Shown here piece after piece: positions 45,578 through 54,648 of a DNA stretch of 64,000 bases; the first letter of the stretch is position 1, and the number at the start of each line of letters is the position of its first letter. The stretch is from the NCBI RefSeq assembly GCF_026262575.1, contig NZ_JAPKFL010000027.1, positions 1-64,000 on the forward strand. Direction: 5' to 3'. The notes under the pieces were generated by a model. It ran no database searches and had not been told where the DNA came from. It saw nothing but the letters and a program-made list of their open reading frames with translations. The stretch comes from Streptomyces marinisediminis. Its GTDB lineage: Bacteria; Actinomycetota; Actinomycetes; Streptomycetales; Streptomycetaceae. Both the position numbers and the translations under genes were made by a program.

Positions 45578-47077
45578 TCAGCGCGCGGCGCGCGCCAGGA
45601 ACGCCGCGACGCGCGGCTCCCGCCGGTGGGGCCGCAGCCGGCGCGCCGTGCGGCGCAGCATGGCCTGGATGCGGGACGAGTGCACCGTGGCCATGAGGTC
45701 CAGCGCCCGGGCGCCCTGGGCCGCCGCCTCCTCCACCGCGCCGTCGGCCGCCAGGTCGCCGGCCAGCTCGGCCGTGAACAGCGCGGTGTTGCGCACGAAG
45801 TGCGGCCGCTGCAGGGCCACCGCGCGCCGCGCGCACGCCGCCGCCCGGCCGAACTCCCCGAGCGCCGCCCAGCACTGCGCCTCCAGCCCCGCCAGCTCGG
45901 CCTCGCCGAAGAAGCTCATCCACTCCGGATCGGCGTCCGAGGGGCCCCGGGCGAACAGGGTCTGGGCGCGGCCGAGCGCCTCCTGGCACCCCGCGCGGTC
46001 GCCCAGCCCGCTGCGGCCGCCCGCCTCCCGCAGCGCCAGCAGCGCCGAGAGCCGGGCCGAGCCGACCCGGGCGGCCGCGCTCTGCCCGGCCTGCGCCGCC
46101 CGCACCGCCTCCCGGGGACGGCCCGCGTCCCGGGCCAGGAAGGCGGTGTTGCAGAACGCGTGCGCCTCCAGCGCGGCGTCGTCGCTGAGCCGGGAGGTGG
46201 CCAGGGCCTCGGCGTAGTGGGAGTGGGCCTCGGCGAACCGGCCGGAGTCGTGCGCCAGCCAGCCGACGGAGATGGCCAGCTCCCCGGCGCCCGCGTGCAT
46301 CCGGTCGGCCACCGAACGCCGCCGGACGCCCACGTCCAGCATCCGGTAGGCCCCGCGCAGCACGGCGCCGGCCCGCTGGTAGAGCGCGTCGGCGCCGTGC
46401 TGGTCGTCGAGCACCCGGATCTGCCGGACCGCCTCCTCCACGGCCCCGGCCTCGCTCTCGCCCGCCCGGGCGGAGGCGGACGGCGGCACCGCCCAGGCGT
46501 CCTCGGTCCGGCCGGGCCCCAGGCCCAGGAAGGCGGCCATGGCGGTCGGGCCGCCGGTCATGAACGCGCGACGCAGCACGTCGCTCTCCTCGTCGCTGTC
46601 GTGGGTCTCGGTCGGATGGGTCTCGGTCGGGTGGGTCTCGGTCAGGTGGGCTCGGGTCGGGTGGGTCCGGGACGCGGGGGTCTCAGTGGCGTCCGCCCCA
46701 AGGGGCCCGGCCGCCGCCGGTCGGTCCTGCGTCCCCGTGGGTCGCGCCCCCCGGCGCGCCGCGCGTCCCCGGACCACCTCCCGGGGGGCGAAGCCCAGGT
46801 CCGCGAGCGTGCACCCGGGGAACATGTGCAGGAACACCCGTTCGTAGGCGTAGTTGGGGCAACGGATCTCCCCGGCCTCCACCCGGCCGACGTACCGGGC
46901 GTCGCACGACACGTGCTCGCCGATCTCGCGTGCCGCGCGGCGGATGGCCGCGGCGAACTCGCCGGCGGAGCGGTGGCCGCGCAGTTTCCTGAAGGCCGTG
47001 TTGGGCCGGGGGCCCGCTCCCCCCGCCGGCGGGGGGAGCGGACCGGGACCCGATGACGTGGACGGTGACGACGCCAT
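45578..47077 (-). CDS. NsdA-like TPR regulator
   Basis: 499 residues. The N-terminal segment GEFAAAIRRAAREIGEHVSC plus DARYVGRVEAGEIRCPNYAYERVF is a helix-turn-helix-like region. The next 300 residues are tetratricopeptide-type helices (FAEAHSHYAEALATS, GEFGRAAACARRAVALQ). The protein is the size and layout of Streptomyces NsdA, a negative regulator of development and antibiotic production, but I cannot separate NsdA itself from its paralogues. A threonine/histidine-rich tandem repeat lies near residue 150. ATG at 47077. Confidence 0.8.
   Translation of the reverse strand: MASSPSTSSGPGPLPPPAGGAGPRPNTAFRKLRGHRSAGEFAAAIRRAAREIGEHVSCDARYVGRVEAGEIRCPNYAYERVFLHMFPGCTLADLGFAPREVVRGRAARRGARPTGTQDRPAAAGPLGADATETPASRTHPTRAHLTETHPTETHPTETHDSDEESDVLRRAFMTGGPTAMAAFLGLGPGRTEDAWAVPPSASARAGESEAGAVEEAVRQIRVLDDQHGADALYQRAGAVLRGAYRMLDVGVRRRSVADRMHAGAGELAISVGWLAHDSGRFAEAHSHYAEALATSRLSDDAALEAHAFCNTAFLARDAGRPREAVRAAQAGQSAAARVGSARLSALLALREAGGRSGLGDRAGCQEALGRAQTLFARGPSDADPEWMSFFGEAELAGLEAQCWAALGEFGRAAACARRAVALQRPHFVRNTALFTAELAGDLAADGAVEEAAAQGARALDLMATVHSSRIQAMLRRTARRLRPHRREPRVAAFLARAAR
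46601..46660. repeat. 15-bp tandem repeat, four copies
   Basis: Unit close to GTGGGTCTCGGTCGG. On the reverse strand it encodes the THPTE-like repeat in the linker of the NsdA-like protein; the unit length is a multiple of three, so copy changes keep frame. Confidence 0.85.
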
Positions 47078-47258
47078 GTCCGGACGGTACACGGACGGCC
47101 TCCGGCCACCTGGCGGCGTGCGCCGACAAAGCGGAAATCCGCTCCGCGTTCTGCCATGAAGTGCCATCCTCCGCCGCCGCGTCCACCGTGCCCTCCGGGC
47201 CGGACCGGCCGTTGTAACCCACGCGAACTCAGCGTGTGGCTCAGCGGAGGAGGTTCCC

Positions 47259-47678
47259 TTGTCGGACACCGGCGGCTCACGAACCACGGCAGCGGCTCCC
47301 GTCCGGCCGACCGGGCCCGGTACCGGGCACTCCACCGACTGGGACCTGGTCACCGTCCCGGCCCGCGAGGGTCTGGAGGCGGCGGACATCCTGCGCCTGC
47401 GCGACGACGTGGGGCCCGTGCTGCACGACGGCTCCGGGGCCACCCTGGGCTTCCTCGTCCCGCCCGGCACGGCCGACGCCTGGGACGTGCCGGGCAGCGC
47501 CTGCGCGCCCACCTGCGGCGGCGGCGCGCGTCGGCTGCGGCCCGGCGAGCCCCCGGTGGCGGGCGCGCGGTGGCTCGTGCCGCCCGAGCGCGCCTACGTG
47601 GCGGCGACCGAACCCGGTCGGCTGCGCGCCGCGCTGGCCGAGGCCGGGCGCCTCCTGCGCGCGGCGGGCCGCCTGTAG
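47259..47678 (+). CDS. Hypothetical protein divergent from the NsdA-like gene
   Basis: 139 residues opening MSDTGGSRTTAAAPVRPTGP from a TTG start with CGGAGGAGG six bases upstream. The core is DWDLVTVPAREGLEAADIL, GATLGFLVPPGTADAWDVPG and ARWLVPPERAYVAATEPGRL. The pattern resembles short Streptomyces proteins that accompany primase-polymerase or regulatory genes, but no function is known. It shares the promoter region with the NsdA-like gene. Confidence 0.78.
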   Translation: MSDTGGSRTTAAAPVRPTGPGTGHSTDWDLVTVPAREGLEAADILRLRDDVGPVLHDGSGATLGFLVPPGTADAWDVPGSACAPTCGGGARRLRPGEPPVAGARWLVPPERAYVAATEPGRLRAALAEAGRLLRAAGRL

Positions 47679-47786
47679 CCGGACGCGGGCCCGCGCGCGG
47701 CGGACGGAGGCCCGTGCGCGGCGGGCCGGGTTCCGTGCGCGGGCGCCGTCGCCGGGCGTCGGTCGGAGCGCGTCGGTCAGCGCGCG

Positions 47787-48647
47787 TCAGTCGAAGGCGT
47801 CGGGCGGCGGCGGGGGAGAGGCCGTGGCGGCGGCGTCCGTGACCGGCCGGGCCCCGCCGGTGAAGTCGGCCAGCTCCCGGCCGTGCGCCAGCCGCCCGGG
47901 GTGCGGGTCGGCGGCGGCCCGCCGGGTCAGCTCGGCCACGGGCAGCGGCCCGTCCGCCGCGCACAGCACCGCGTTGCCGAAGCGCCGACCGCGCCAGAGC
48001 GCCGGCTCGGCCGTCACGCAGGCGGCGTCGAACACCGCGAGCGCCGTGGCCACCTGGGCGCGCAGGTGGGCCAGCGGCGGTCCGTCGGTCAGGTTCGCGG
48101 CGTACACCCCGCCGGGCCGCAGCACCCGGCGCACTTCGGTCAGGAACTCCACCGTGCCCAGGTGTGCCGGCGTCCGGGCGCCGCTGAAGACGTCGGCGAC
48201 GACGAGGTCGGCCCAGGCGTCGGCGACCCGGGCCAGCCCGGCGCGGGCGTCCGCGCCGCGCACCCGGACGCCCCGGCCCGCCTCCCACGGCAGGGTGCGC
48301 CGGACGAACGCGGTGAGCGCGGTGTCCACCTCGACCACCTGCTGCGCGGAGCGGGGCCGCGTCGCCGCCACGTACCGGGCCAGGGTGAGCGCGCCGCCGC
48401 CCAGGTGCAGCACGCGCAGCGGCGCACCGGGCGCCGCGACCGCGTCCACCAGGCGGCCCAGCCTGCGCTGGTAGGCGAAGTCCAGGTGCGTGGGGTCGTC
48501 GAGGTCGACGTGGGACTGGGGCGCGCCGTCCACCGTCAGCGTCCAGGCGCGCGGGCGCTCGGGGTCGGGCACCAGGCGGGCCCGGCCGCCGCGCACGTCC
48601 TCCTCGACGTCCGCGCGTGACCGTGCCCGCTGCCGCTGTCGCCCCAT
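47787..48647 (-). CDS. Spermidine synthase-like methyltransferase-fold protein
   Basis: 286 residues. The nucleotide-binding motif is LRVLHLGGGALTLARYVA, the acidic loop VVEVDTALTAFV, and the catalytic-side sequence ADLVVADVFSGARTPAHL. RRVLRPGGVYAANLTDG completes the fold. Actinobacterial proteins of this type are annotated as spermidine synthase family or fused-MFS/spermidine synthase relatives; there is no membrane domain here, and polyamine activity is uncertain. ATG at 48647. Directly upstream lies the GH1 gene stop on the same strand. Confidence 0.85.
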   Translation of the reverse strand: MGRQRQRARSRADVEEDVRGGRARLVPDPERPRAWTLTVDGAPQSHVDLDDPTHLDFAYQRRLGRLVDAVAAPGAPLRVLHLGGGALTLARYVAATRPRSAQQVVEVDTALTAFVRRTLPWEAGRGVRVRGADARAGLARVADAWADLVVADVFSGARTPAHLGTVEFLTEVRRVLRPGGVYAANLTDGPPLAHLRAQVATALAVFDAACVTAEPALWRGRRFGNAVLCAADGPLPVAELTRRAAADPHPGRLAHGRELADFTGGARPVTDAAATASPPPPPDAFD

Positions 48648-48676
48648 GCCCCCAGTATCCCGGGCGGCCCCGGGCC

Positions 48677-50122
48677 TCAGCGCGGCGGGAGGGTGCGGGT
48701 GCGCGCGAGCTGGGCGTACCAGTGGGCGCTGGACTTCGGCGTGCGCTCCAGGGTGTCGAAGTCGACGTACACCGCGCCGAAGCGCTTGCTGTACCCGTAC
48801 GACCACTCGAAGTTGTCCAGCAGCGACCACAGGAAGTAGCCGCGCACGTCCGCCCCCTCGGCCATCGCCTGGCGCACGGCGTCCAGGTGGCCGTGCAGGT
48901 ACGCGACGCGCTCGGGGTCGTCCACGGTGCCGTCGGGCGCGATCTTGTCGTCGGCGGCCATGCCGTTCTCCGTGACGTACAGCGGCAGGCCCGGCACCTC
49001 CCGGCTCAGCCGTCGCAGCACCTCCCGCAGCCCGCTGGGGTCCACCGCCCAGCCCATCTGGGTGGTGGGCAGCCCCGGGGGCTGGTGGAAGGCGACGCGC
49101 TCGGCGCCCGGCCAGGGGGAGTGCTCGCTCTCGCCGTGGCCGTCGCGCCGTTCGAGGTCGTCCGGCGCCCGGGTGCCCGCGCCGGCGGGGCTGGAGACGA
49201 GCAGTGGGGAGTAGTAGTTGACGCCGAGCGCGTCCAGCCGCTGGTGCGCGGCGGTCAGGTCGCCGTCGTGGACGAGGGAGGCCCAGTCGACGAGGTGAGC
49301 GGTGTCCGTGAGCAGGTCGTCCGGGTACGCGCCGTGCAGCATCGGCCCCTCGAAGACGCCGTTGGCCAGCGCCATGATGCGCCGCCGGGCGTCCGCGTCG
49401 GCCGCCGAGGCGGACCGGGCCCGGGGCACCGCCGGGTTGAGGCTCACCCCGATCCCGGCCCGCGGCGGCAGGGCCGCGCGCAGCGCCTGCACGCCCAGTC
49501 CGTGCGCCAGGTTGAGGTGGTGCGCGGCGCGCAGCGCGGCGGCGCCGTCGGTGCGGCCCGGCGCGTGCACCCCGGAGGCGTAGCCGAGGAACGCGCTGCA
49601 CCATGGCTCGTTGAGCGTCGTCCAGTGCTCGACGCGGTCGCCGAGCGCGCCCGCCACCAGCTCCGCGTAGGCCGCGAACCGCTCGGCCGTGGCGCGCTCG
49701 GGCCAGCCCCCGGCGTCCTCCAGCTCCTGGGGCAGATCCCAGTGGTAGAGGGTGAGCCAGGGCGTGATGCCGCGCTCCAGCAGGCCGTCGACGAGGGCGC
49801 GGTAGAAGTCCAGCCCGCGCTGGTTGGCCGGGCCCCGGCCGCCGGGCTGCACCCGGCTCCAGGACACCGAGAACCGGTAGGCGTCCAGGCCCAGGCCGGC
49901 CATCAGGTCCACGTCCTCGCGCCAGCGGCCGTAGTGGTCGACGGCCACGTCGCCGTGGTCGCCGCCGAGGACCTTGCCGGGGGTGTGGGCGAAGGTGTCC
50001 CAGACGGACGGCGTCCGGCCGCCCTCGGCGGCGCCCCCCTCGATCTGGTAGGCGGAGGTGGCGGAGCCGAAGAGGAACGCGGCGGGGAAGTCGGGGGTGG
50101 GCGAGGACGGGTGGGCAGTCAA
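48677..50122 (-). CDS. bglC: GH1 beta-glucosidase (BglC-like)
   Basis: 481 residues, normal for GH1. The N-terminal AAFLFGSATSAYQIEGGAAE, the acid/base Glu in TLNEPWCSAF and the nucleophile Glu in YVTENGMAADD are all present, as is SWSRVQPGG. It hydrolyses cellobiose and similar beta-glucosides in the cytoplasm after import by CebEFG. TTG start at 50122 with GGGAG about eight bases upstream. A CebR-like palindrome overlaps this ribosome-binding region. Separated from cebG by 169 bases of purine-rich repeat. Confidence 0.93.
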   Translation of the reverse strand: MTAHPSSPTPDFPAAFLFGSATSAYQIEGGAAEGGRTPSVWDTFAHTPGKVLGGDHGDVAVDHYGRWREDVDLMAGLGLDAYRFSVSWSRVQPGGRGPANQRGLDFYRALVDGLLERGITPWLTLYHWDLPQELEDAGGWPERATAERFAAYAELVAGALGDRVEHWTTLNEPWCSAFLGYASGVHAPGRTDGAAALRAAHHLNLAHGLGVQALRAALPPRAGIGVSLNPAVPRARSASAADADARRRIMALANGVFEGPMLHGAYPDDLLTDTAHLVDWASLVHDGDLTAAHQRLDALGVNYYSPLLVSSPAGAGTRAPDDLERRDGHGESEHSPWPGAERVAFHQPPGLPTTQMGWAVDPSGLREVLRRLSREVPGLPLYVTENGMAADDKIAPDGTVDDPERVAYLHGHLDAVRQAMAEGADVRGYFLWSLLDNFEWSYGYSKRFGAVYVDFDTLERTPKSSAHWYAQLARTRTLPPR

Positions 50123-50123
50123 C

Positions 50124-50137
50124 GGAGAGCGCTCCCG
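50124..50137. promoter_or_regulatory. CebR-like operator at the bglC start
   Basis: On the coding strand CGGGAGC-GCTCTCC, matching 11 of 14 positions of the TGGGAGCGCTCCCA CebR box. It lies immediately before the TTG start of bglC. Confidence 0.6.
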
Positions 50138-50143
50138 GGTTCG

Positions 50144-50194
50144 GACGGACGGAAGGAAGAGACGGACGGAAGGAAGAGACGGACGGAAGGAAGA
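50144..50194. repeat. 17-bp purine-rich tandem repeat, three exact copies
   Basis: Unit GACGGACGGAAGGAAGA three times in a row, continuing as degenerate GGAAG-rich sequence to about 50220. It fills the gap between cebG and bglC and is much less GC-rich than its surroundings. Confidence 0.92.
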
Positions 50195-50291
50195 AAGGAA
50201 GAAGGAAGAAAGGAGGGACGGAAGAACGGCAAACGGCCGGACGGTCGACCGGCGCGGCGGCCCGGGCGGCCCGGGCGCGCGGTGGCGGGGC

Positions 50292-51227
50292 TCAGCCCTT
50301 CACGGCGCCCTGCATGATCCCGCCGACGATCTGGCGGCCGAAGACGGCGAGGACGAGCAGCAGCGGCAGGGTCCCCAGCAGCGCCCCGGCCATGATCACG
50401 GACTGGTCCGGGATGTAGCCGCGGCCCAGCCCGGTCAACGCCACCTGGACGGTCGGGTTCTGCTGGGTGAGGGCGATGATCGGCCAGAAGAAGTCGTTCC
50501 AGGCCATGACGAACGTCAGCATGCCCAGCACCGCCATGGCCGGACGGGCGACGGGGAAGACGACGTGCCACACCACGCGCAGGCTGTTCGCCCCGTCCAC
50601 CCGCGCCGCCTCCACCAGCTCGCCCGGCAGCGCCCGCACCAGGTACTGGCGCATGAAGAACACCCCGAACGCGCTCACCAGGGTGGGCAGGACGACCGCC
50701 GGCAGCCGGTTGGTCCACTGGAGTTCGGCGATCGCCATGAACAGCGGGACGACGCTGAGCTGCGGCGGCACCATCATCGTGCCGATCGTCAGCAGGAGCA
50801 GCGCGGTGCGGAAGCGGAAGCGCAGCTTGGCGAAGGCGAACCCCGCCAGCGTCCCGAAGAGCACCGTGCCCAGCGCGATCGAGCCCGCCACCACCAGGGT
50901 GTTGAGGAAGGCGAGGCCGAGGTTGGCGTCGTGCCAGGCGATCTCCAGGTTGCGCGGCAGGTTGGAGCCGAACCAGAACGGCGGCGGGCTCTCGGCGAGC
51001 CGGGTGTTGTCCCGGGACGCCGCGACGGCCGTCCACACCAGCGGGAAGACGGAGACGGCGGTGACCACGGCCAGGATCAGGTAGGCGATCCGCCCGCCGT
51101 GGAACTGCCCGCCGGCCCCGGCCGCCCGGGACCGCCGCCGGGGGCGTCCGGCGGCTCCTTTCCGGGGTTCTCGCGGGTCGCGCGGATCGCGCGGCTTCCG
51201 CGCGTCCACTGGACTGAGCACACTCAT
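50292..51227 (-). CDS. cebG: Sugar ABC transporter permease, CebG-like (MalG type)
   Basis: 311 residues. A basic, disordered N-terminus of about 45 residues precedes six helices (AYLILAVVTAVSVFPLVW, LNTLVVAGSIALGTVLFGTLAG, LPLLLVLAVFGRQIVGG). The EAA loop reads LVEAARVDGANSLRVVWHVVFPVA. Together with the next two genes it makes the cellobiose/cellodextrin importer. ATG at 51227, ten bases after the cebF stop. Confidence 0.9.
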   Translation of the reverse strand: MSVLSPVDARKPRDPRDPREPRKGAAGRPRRRSRAAGAGGQFHGGRIAYLILAVVTAVSVFPLVWTAVAASRDNTRLAESPPPFWFGSNLPRNLEIAWHDANLGLAFLNTLVVAGSIALGTVLFGTLAGFAFAKLRFRFRTALLLLTIGTMMVPPQLSVVPLFMAIAELQWTNRLPAVVLPTLVSAFGVFFMRQYLVRALPGELVEAARVDGANSLRVVWHVVFPVARPAMAVLGMLTFVMAWNDFFWPIIALTQQNPTVQVALTGLGRGYIPDQSVIMAGALLGTLPLLLVLAVFGRQIVGGIMQGAVKG

Positions 51228-51237
51228 GACCGGCTCC

Positions 51238-52332
51238 TCACTGGCTCTTCCGCAGCCGCCGGGCGACCACCGCGGCGACGACCGCGATGAGCAGCAGGAT
51301 CAGGAACATCGCCCAGGCGATCGCCGACGCCCGGCCCAGGTGCAGGTTCACCCAGCCCTGCTCGTACAGGTACAGGCCCAGCGTCTGGTACTGGTGGTCG
51401 ACGCCGCCCGCGGGGCTGCCGCCCGGGCTGAACAGCAGCGGTTCGCCGAAGAGCTGCATCGCGCCGATGGTGGAGACGACGACGGTGAACAGGATCGTCG
51501 GCCGCAGGGACGGGATCGTCACGTGCGTGAACTGCTGCCAGCGCGAGGCGCCGTCCAGCGCGGCCGACTCGTACAGGTCGCGGGGCACCGCCTGCATCGC
51601 CGCCAGGTAGATGAGCGTGTTGTAGCCCGTCCAGCGCCAGATGACGATCGTGGAGATGGCGAACTGGGAGCTCAGCGTGCCGTTCTGCCAGTCCACCGGG
51701 TCGACGCCGACCGCGCCCAGCGCCCAGTTGATCATCCCGTAGTCGCGGCCGTAGAGCATCACGAACACCAGCGTCGCCGCCGCCACGGAGGTCGCGTACG
51801 GCGCGAGCATCGTGACGCGGAAGAACGTGCTCCCGCGCAGCCGGTAGTTCATGACGTGCGCGAGGCCGAGCGCCATGAGCAACTGAGGGACGGTGGCCAG
51901 CACGCCGATGCTGAAGGTGTTGCCCAGCGCGTTCCAGAAGAACTCGTCCCCCAGCAGCCGGGTGAAGTTGCCCAGGCCCGCCCACTCCATGTCCGTCGGC
52001 GCGGTCAGGGAGACGCGGTGCAGGGAGGCCCAGCCGGTGTAGAGCAGGGGGAAGAGGCCGAAGGCGCCGAAGACGAGGAAGAACGGCGCGACGAAGGCGT
52101 ACGGGCTCCAGCGCACGTCCCGGCGGTAGCGGCGCGAGCGCCGGGCGCGGCGGCGCTCCTCGGCGGCCGACGGCGCCGGCGCGGCGCCCGCCCGCCCCCG
52201 CCCGGCCCCGCCCGCGGCCGGGGAGGGGGCGCCGTGGGAGCGGGCCGGGCGGGGCGCGGCGGCGTCGCGGGCCCCGGCGTCGCGCGGTGCCGCGCCCGCG
52301 CCGTCCGTGCCGGTGGTGGTCGTCTCACGCAT
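51238..52332 (-). CDS. cebF: Sugar ABC transporter permease, CebF-like (MalF type)
   Basis: 364 residues. A 95-residue Ala/Arg/Pro-rich N-terminal tail precedes the helices (YAFVAPFFLVFGAFGLFPLLYTGW and others). The EAA loop is LYESAALDGASRWQQFTHVTIPSL. The last helix is AWAMFLILLLIAVVAAVV. ATG at 52332, four bases after the cebE stop, so the genes form one operon. Confidence 0.9.
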   Translation of the reverse strand: MRETTTTGTDGAGAAPRDAGARDAAAPRPARSHGAPSPAAGGAGRGRAGAAPAPSAAEERRRARRSRRYRRDVRWSPYAFVAPFFLVFGAFGLFPLLYTGWASLHRVSLTAPTDMEWAGLGNFTRLLGDEFFWNALGNTFSIGVLATVPQLLMALGLAHVMNYRLRGSTFFRVTMLAPYATSVAAATLVFVMLYGRDYGMINWALGAVGVDPVDWQNGTLSSQFAISTIVIWRWTGYNTLIYLAAMQAVPRDLYESAALDGASRWQQFTHVTIPSLRPTILFTVVVSTIGAMQLFGEPLLFSPGGSPAGGVDHQYQTLGLYLYEQGWVNLHLGRASAIAWAMFLILLLIAVVAAVVARRLRKSQ

Positions 52333-52336
52333 CGGT

Positions 52337-53668
52337 TCAGCGGCCCAGCGCGTTCTCGACCGCCTTGACGGCCTCGTCCCACGCCTCGTCCGGCGACAGC
52401 CCCTTCTGCTCGACCTGGCGGACGCCGCTGCGGCCGATGTTCTCCGCGATGATCTGGTCCTTCGGCCCGATGTGCTGGGTGGGGATGCCCTCGGCCGCGC
52501 GGGCGAAGATCTCGCCGATGGGCGCTTCGCCGAAGTAGTCGTGCGTGGCGTCGGCCACGGTGGGCGTGTCGTAGGAGGAGGGGGAGCTGGGGAAGCTGCC
52601 GCGCTCCTCGAACAGCGTGGCCTGCTGCTCCGGCGCGGTGAGCCAGGCGACGAACTTCGCCGCCTCCTCCTTGTGCGGCGCGCTCTCCGGCACGCCGAGG
52701 AAGGAGCCGCCCCAGTTGCCCGGGCGCGGGGCGTCCGCGACGTCCCACAGTCCCTCGCTTTGCTCGCCGCCCTTGTCCTGGATGTAGCCGAGCATCCAGG
52801 CCGGGCAGGAGAGTGTGGCGAAGGTGCCGTTGTTCATCGCCTTGTCCCACGGCGGGGTGAACTGCTCCTGCCTGGCCGTCATGCCCTCCTCGGCGGCGGT
52901 CGTGGCGATGTCCCAGGCGGCCCGCACGTCGGGGTTGTCCTGGTAGACGATGTCGCCGTCCGCGTCGTAGTAGCGGCTCTCGGCGGAGGCGATCGCGGCG
53001 GAGTAGAGGCCGCCCGCGGAGTCCACCCACGCCACGTCGTCCGGGCCGTCGGCCATGAAGCGCTTCCCGGTGTCCAGGTACTTGCGCCAGTCGCCCGCCC
53101 AGAGCCGGGAGACCTCCGCGCGGTCGGTGGGCAGGCCCGCCGCCTCGAAGTGGTCCTTGCGGTAGCAGATGGCCATCGGTCCGATGTCGGTGCCCAGGGC
53201 GATGGTCTTGCCGTCGGCGGTGGTGCCCTGCTGCCACTTCCAGTCGAACCAGTCGCCGGGGTCCACGTCGGGCCGCTCGCCGAGGTCGACGAACTTGTCG
53301 GCCTGCGTCGCCGTCACCTCGGCGATGTTGCCGACCTCGACCGCCTGCACGTCCGCGAGCCCGCTGTCGCTGGCCAGGCGGGTGAGGAGCTGGGGGTAGT
53401 AGTTCTCGTTGCGCTCCACGACCGTCTGCTCGATGGCGATGCCGGGGTTCAGCCGCTCGTACTCCTCGTAGAGCCCCGCCTCCTGGAAGCCGAACGTGCC
53501 GAACAGGCCGACGGTGAGCGTCGTCCTGCCGTCCGAACCCGCGCGCTCGGCGGCGCCACCGCCGCCGTCGTCGGCGCATCCGGCGACGAGTGCGGCGCCC
53601 AGCGTGGCCGCCACGGCGGCGGCCATCCGGTGCCGGGACCGACGGGTTCTCCGAGCCATTCGCGTCAT
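52337..53668 (-). CDS. cebE: Extracellular sugar-binding lipoprotein, CebE-like
   Basis: 443 residues. The signal ends ATLGAALVAGCADD with the lipidated Cys. A family 1 solute-binding fold follows (TTLTVGLFGTFGFQEAGLYE, IALGTDIGPMAICYRKDHF, WDKAMNNGTFATLSCPAWM). Gene order cebE-cebF-cebG-bglC and the upstream palindrome identify it as the cellobiose/cellotriose receptor by analogy with other Streptomyces. ATG at 53668. Confidence 0.9.
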   Translation of the reverse strand: MTRMARRTRRSRHRMAAAVAATLGAALVAGCADDGGGGAAERAGSDGRTTLTVGLFGTFGFQEAGLYEEYERLNPGIAIEQTVVERNENYYPQLLTRLASDSGLADVQAVEVGNIAEVTATQADKFVDLGERPDVDPGDWFDWKWQQGTTADGKTIALGTDIGPMAICYRKDHFEAAGLPTDRAEVSRLWAGDWRKYLDTGKRFMADGPDDVAWVDSAGGLYSAAIASAESRYYDADGDIVYQDNPDVRAAWDIATTAAEEGMTARQEQFTPPWDKAMNNGTFATLSCPAWMLGYIQDKGGEQSEGLWDVADAPRPGNWGGSFLGVPESAPHKEEAAKFVAWLTAPEQQATLFEERGSFPSSPSSYDTPTVADATHDYFGEAPIGEIFARAAEGIPTQHIGPKDQIIAENIGRSGVRQVEQKGLSPDEAWDEAVKAVENALGR

Positions 53669-53693
53669 CGCCTTCTCCTGGCCGTCCGGGGTG

Positions 53694-53753
53694 TGAGAGC
53701 GCTCTCAAAGAGCGGTGTGCGAAGAGATTCCCGGACGCTTCGAGCAGTGTCAA
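53694..53753 (-). promoter_or_regulatory. cebE promoter and CebR-like operator
   Basis: On the minus strand TTGACA (53753-53748) and GAATCT (53730-53725) are 17 bases apart. A perfect 14-bp palindrome TGAGAGC-GCTCTCA lies at 53694-53707, just downstream of the expected transcription start. It differs from the CebR box TGGGAGCGCTCCCA by one symmetrical pair. Confidence 0.75.
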
Positions 53754-53936
53754 CCCTTCTGTCACGACGCGCCGCCCGCCCCGCCCGTACGCCCCCGGGC
53801 GGCGGGGCGGGGCGGGCGGTGGCGGCAGGGTGCCCGGCGGCCCCCCGGGCGCGGTCTCCCGGGCGCGGTTCTCCCCGGGCCCGGCGCCGCCCGGAAATGC
53901 GTTGCGCGCGGTCGGTGCGGCCGCCAGAGTTCGGCC

Positions 53937-54461
53937 ATGGCATCGCACACCGCACAGGGGGCCGCCGCGTCGCGCTGGCGCGTCCGTCCGTACGCGCCCG
54001 GGGACTGGGAGGCCGTCGCCCGGGTCCACGACGCCGCGCGGCTGGACGAGCTGCGCGACTCGGTCGGCGAGGAGGCGTTCCTGTCGCTGGCCGAGACCTA
54101 CGAGGGGGAGGGCCTGTTCGACGACCGGGTCTGGGTGGCCGAGGACGCGGGCTCCGCGACGCCCGGAGCGGTCGTCGGCTTCGTCGCCCTCGCCGACGAC
54201 GAGGTGACCTGGCTCTACGTCGATCCCGCCCGCTACGGGGAGGGTGCGGGGACCGCGCTGCTGCGCCACGCCGTGGCCCACGGCGGTCCACGCGTGGAGA
54301 CCACGGTGCTCGTGGGCAACGAGCGGGCGCTCGCCCTCTACGTCCGCGAGGGCTTCGTCGTCACCGAGACCAAGCAGGGCCGCCTGGCGGGCAACGAGTC
54401 CTTCGCCGCCGCCGGTCACCTGATGGAGCTGCGCAAGCCGTCCGGCCCCGAGGCGGGCTGA
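53937..54461 (+). CDS. GNAT-family N-acetyltransferase
   Basis: 174 residues. WRVRPYAPGDWEAVARVHD begins the fold, VTWLYVDPARYGEGAGTALLRHAV is the acetyl-CoA motif, and VGNERALALYVREGFVVTET the C-terminal signature. Probably a small-molecule or peptide acetyltransferase; substrate unknown. The ATG is preceded by CAGAGT six bases upstream in a leaderless-like arrangement. Occupies the place beside cebE where a LacI-type regulator might be expected. Confidence 0.9.
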   Translation: MASHTAQGAAASRWRVRPYAPGDWEAVARVHDAARLDELRDSVGEEAFLSLAETYEGEGLFDDRVWVAEDAGSATPGAVVGFVALADDEVTWLYVDPARYGEGAGTALLRHAVAHGGPRVETTVLVGNERALALYVREGFVVTETKQGRLAGNESFAAAGHLMELRKPSGPEAG

Positions 54462-54648
54462 CCCCGGCGGGCGGCCCGGCGGCCCGGCGGGCGGACGGCC
54501 CGGTGGTCCGGCGGCCCGCTGGTCCAGTGGTCCGCCGGGCCGGTGGTCGGTCGGGGTGGGGTCTGGGGCGCGGTGCGTGTCATGCGCGAGGGAGGGGCGC
54601 TTCGCTCGTACGTTATGGAAGGCAGATTTTCCTACTTGGAGCACTTCC

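Noticed and set aside
50144..50220. Possible CRISPR-like repeats
   Set aside because: The repeats are contiguous with no spacers, and no cas genes are present.
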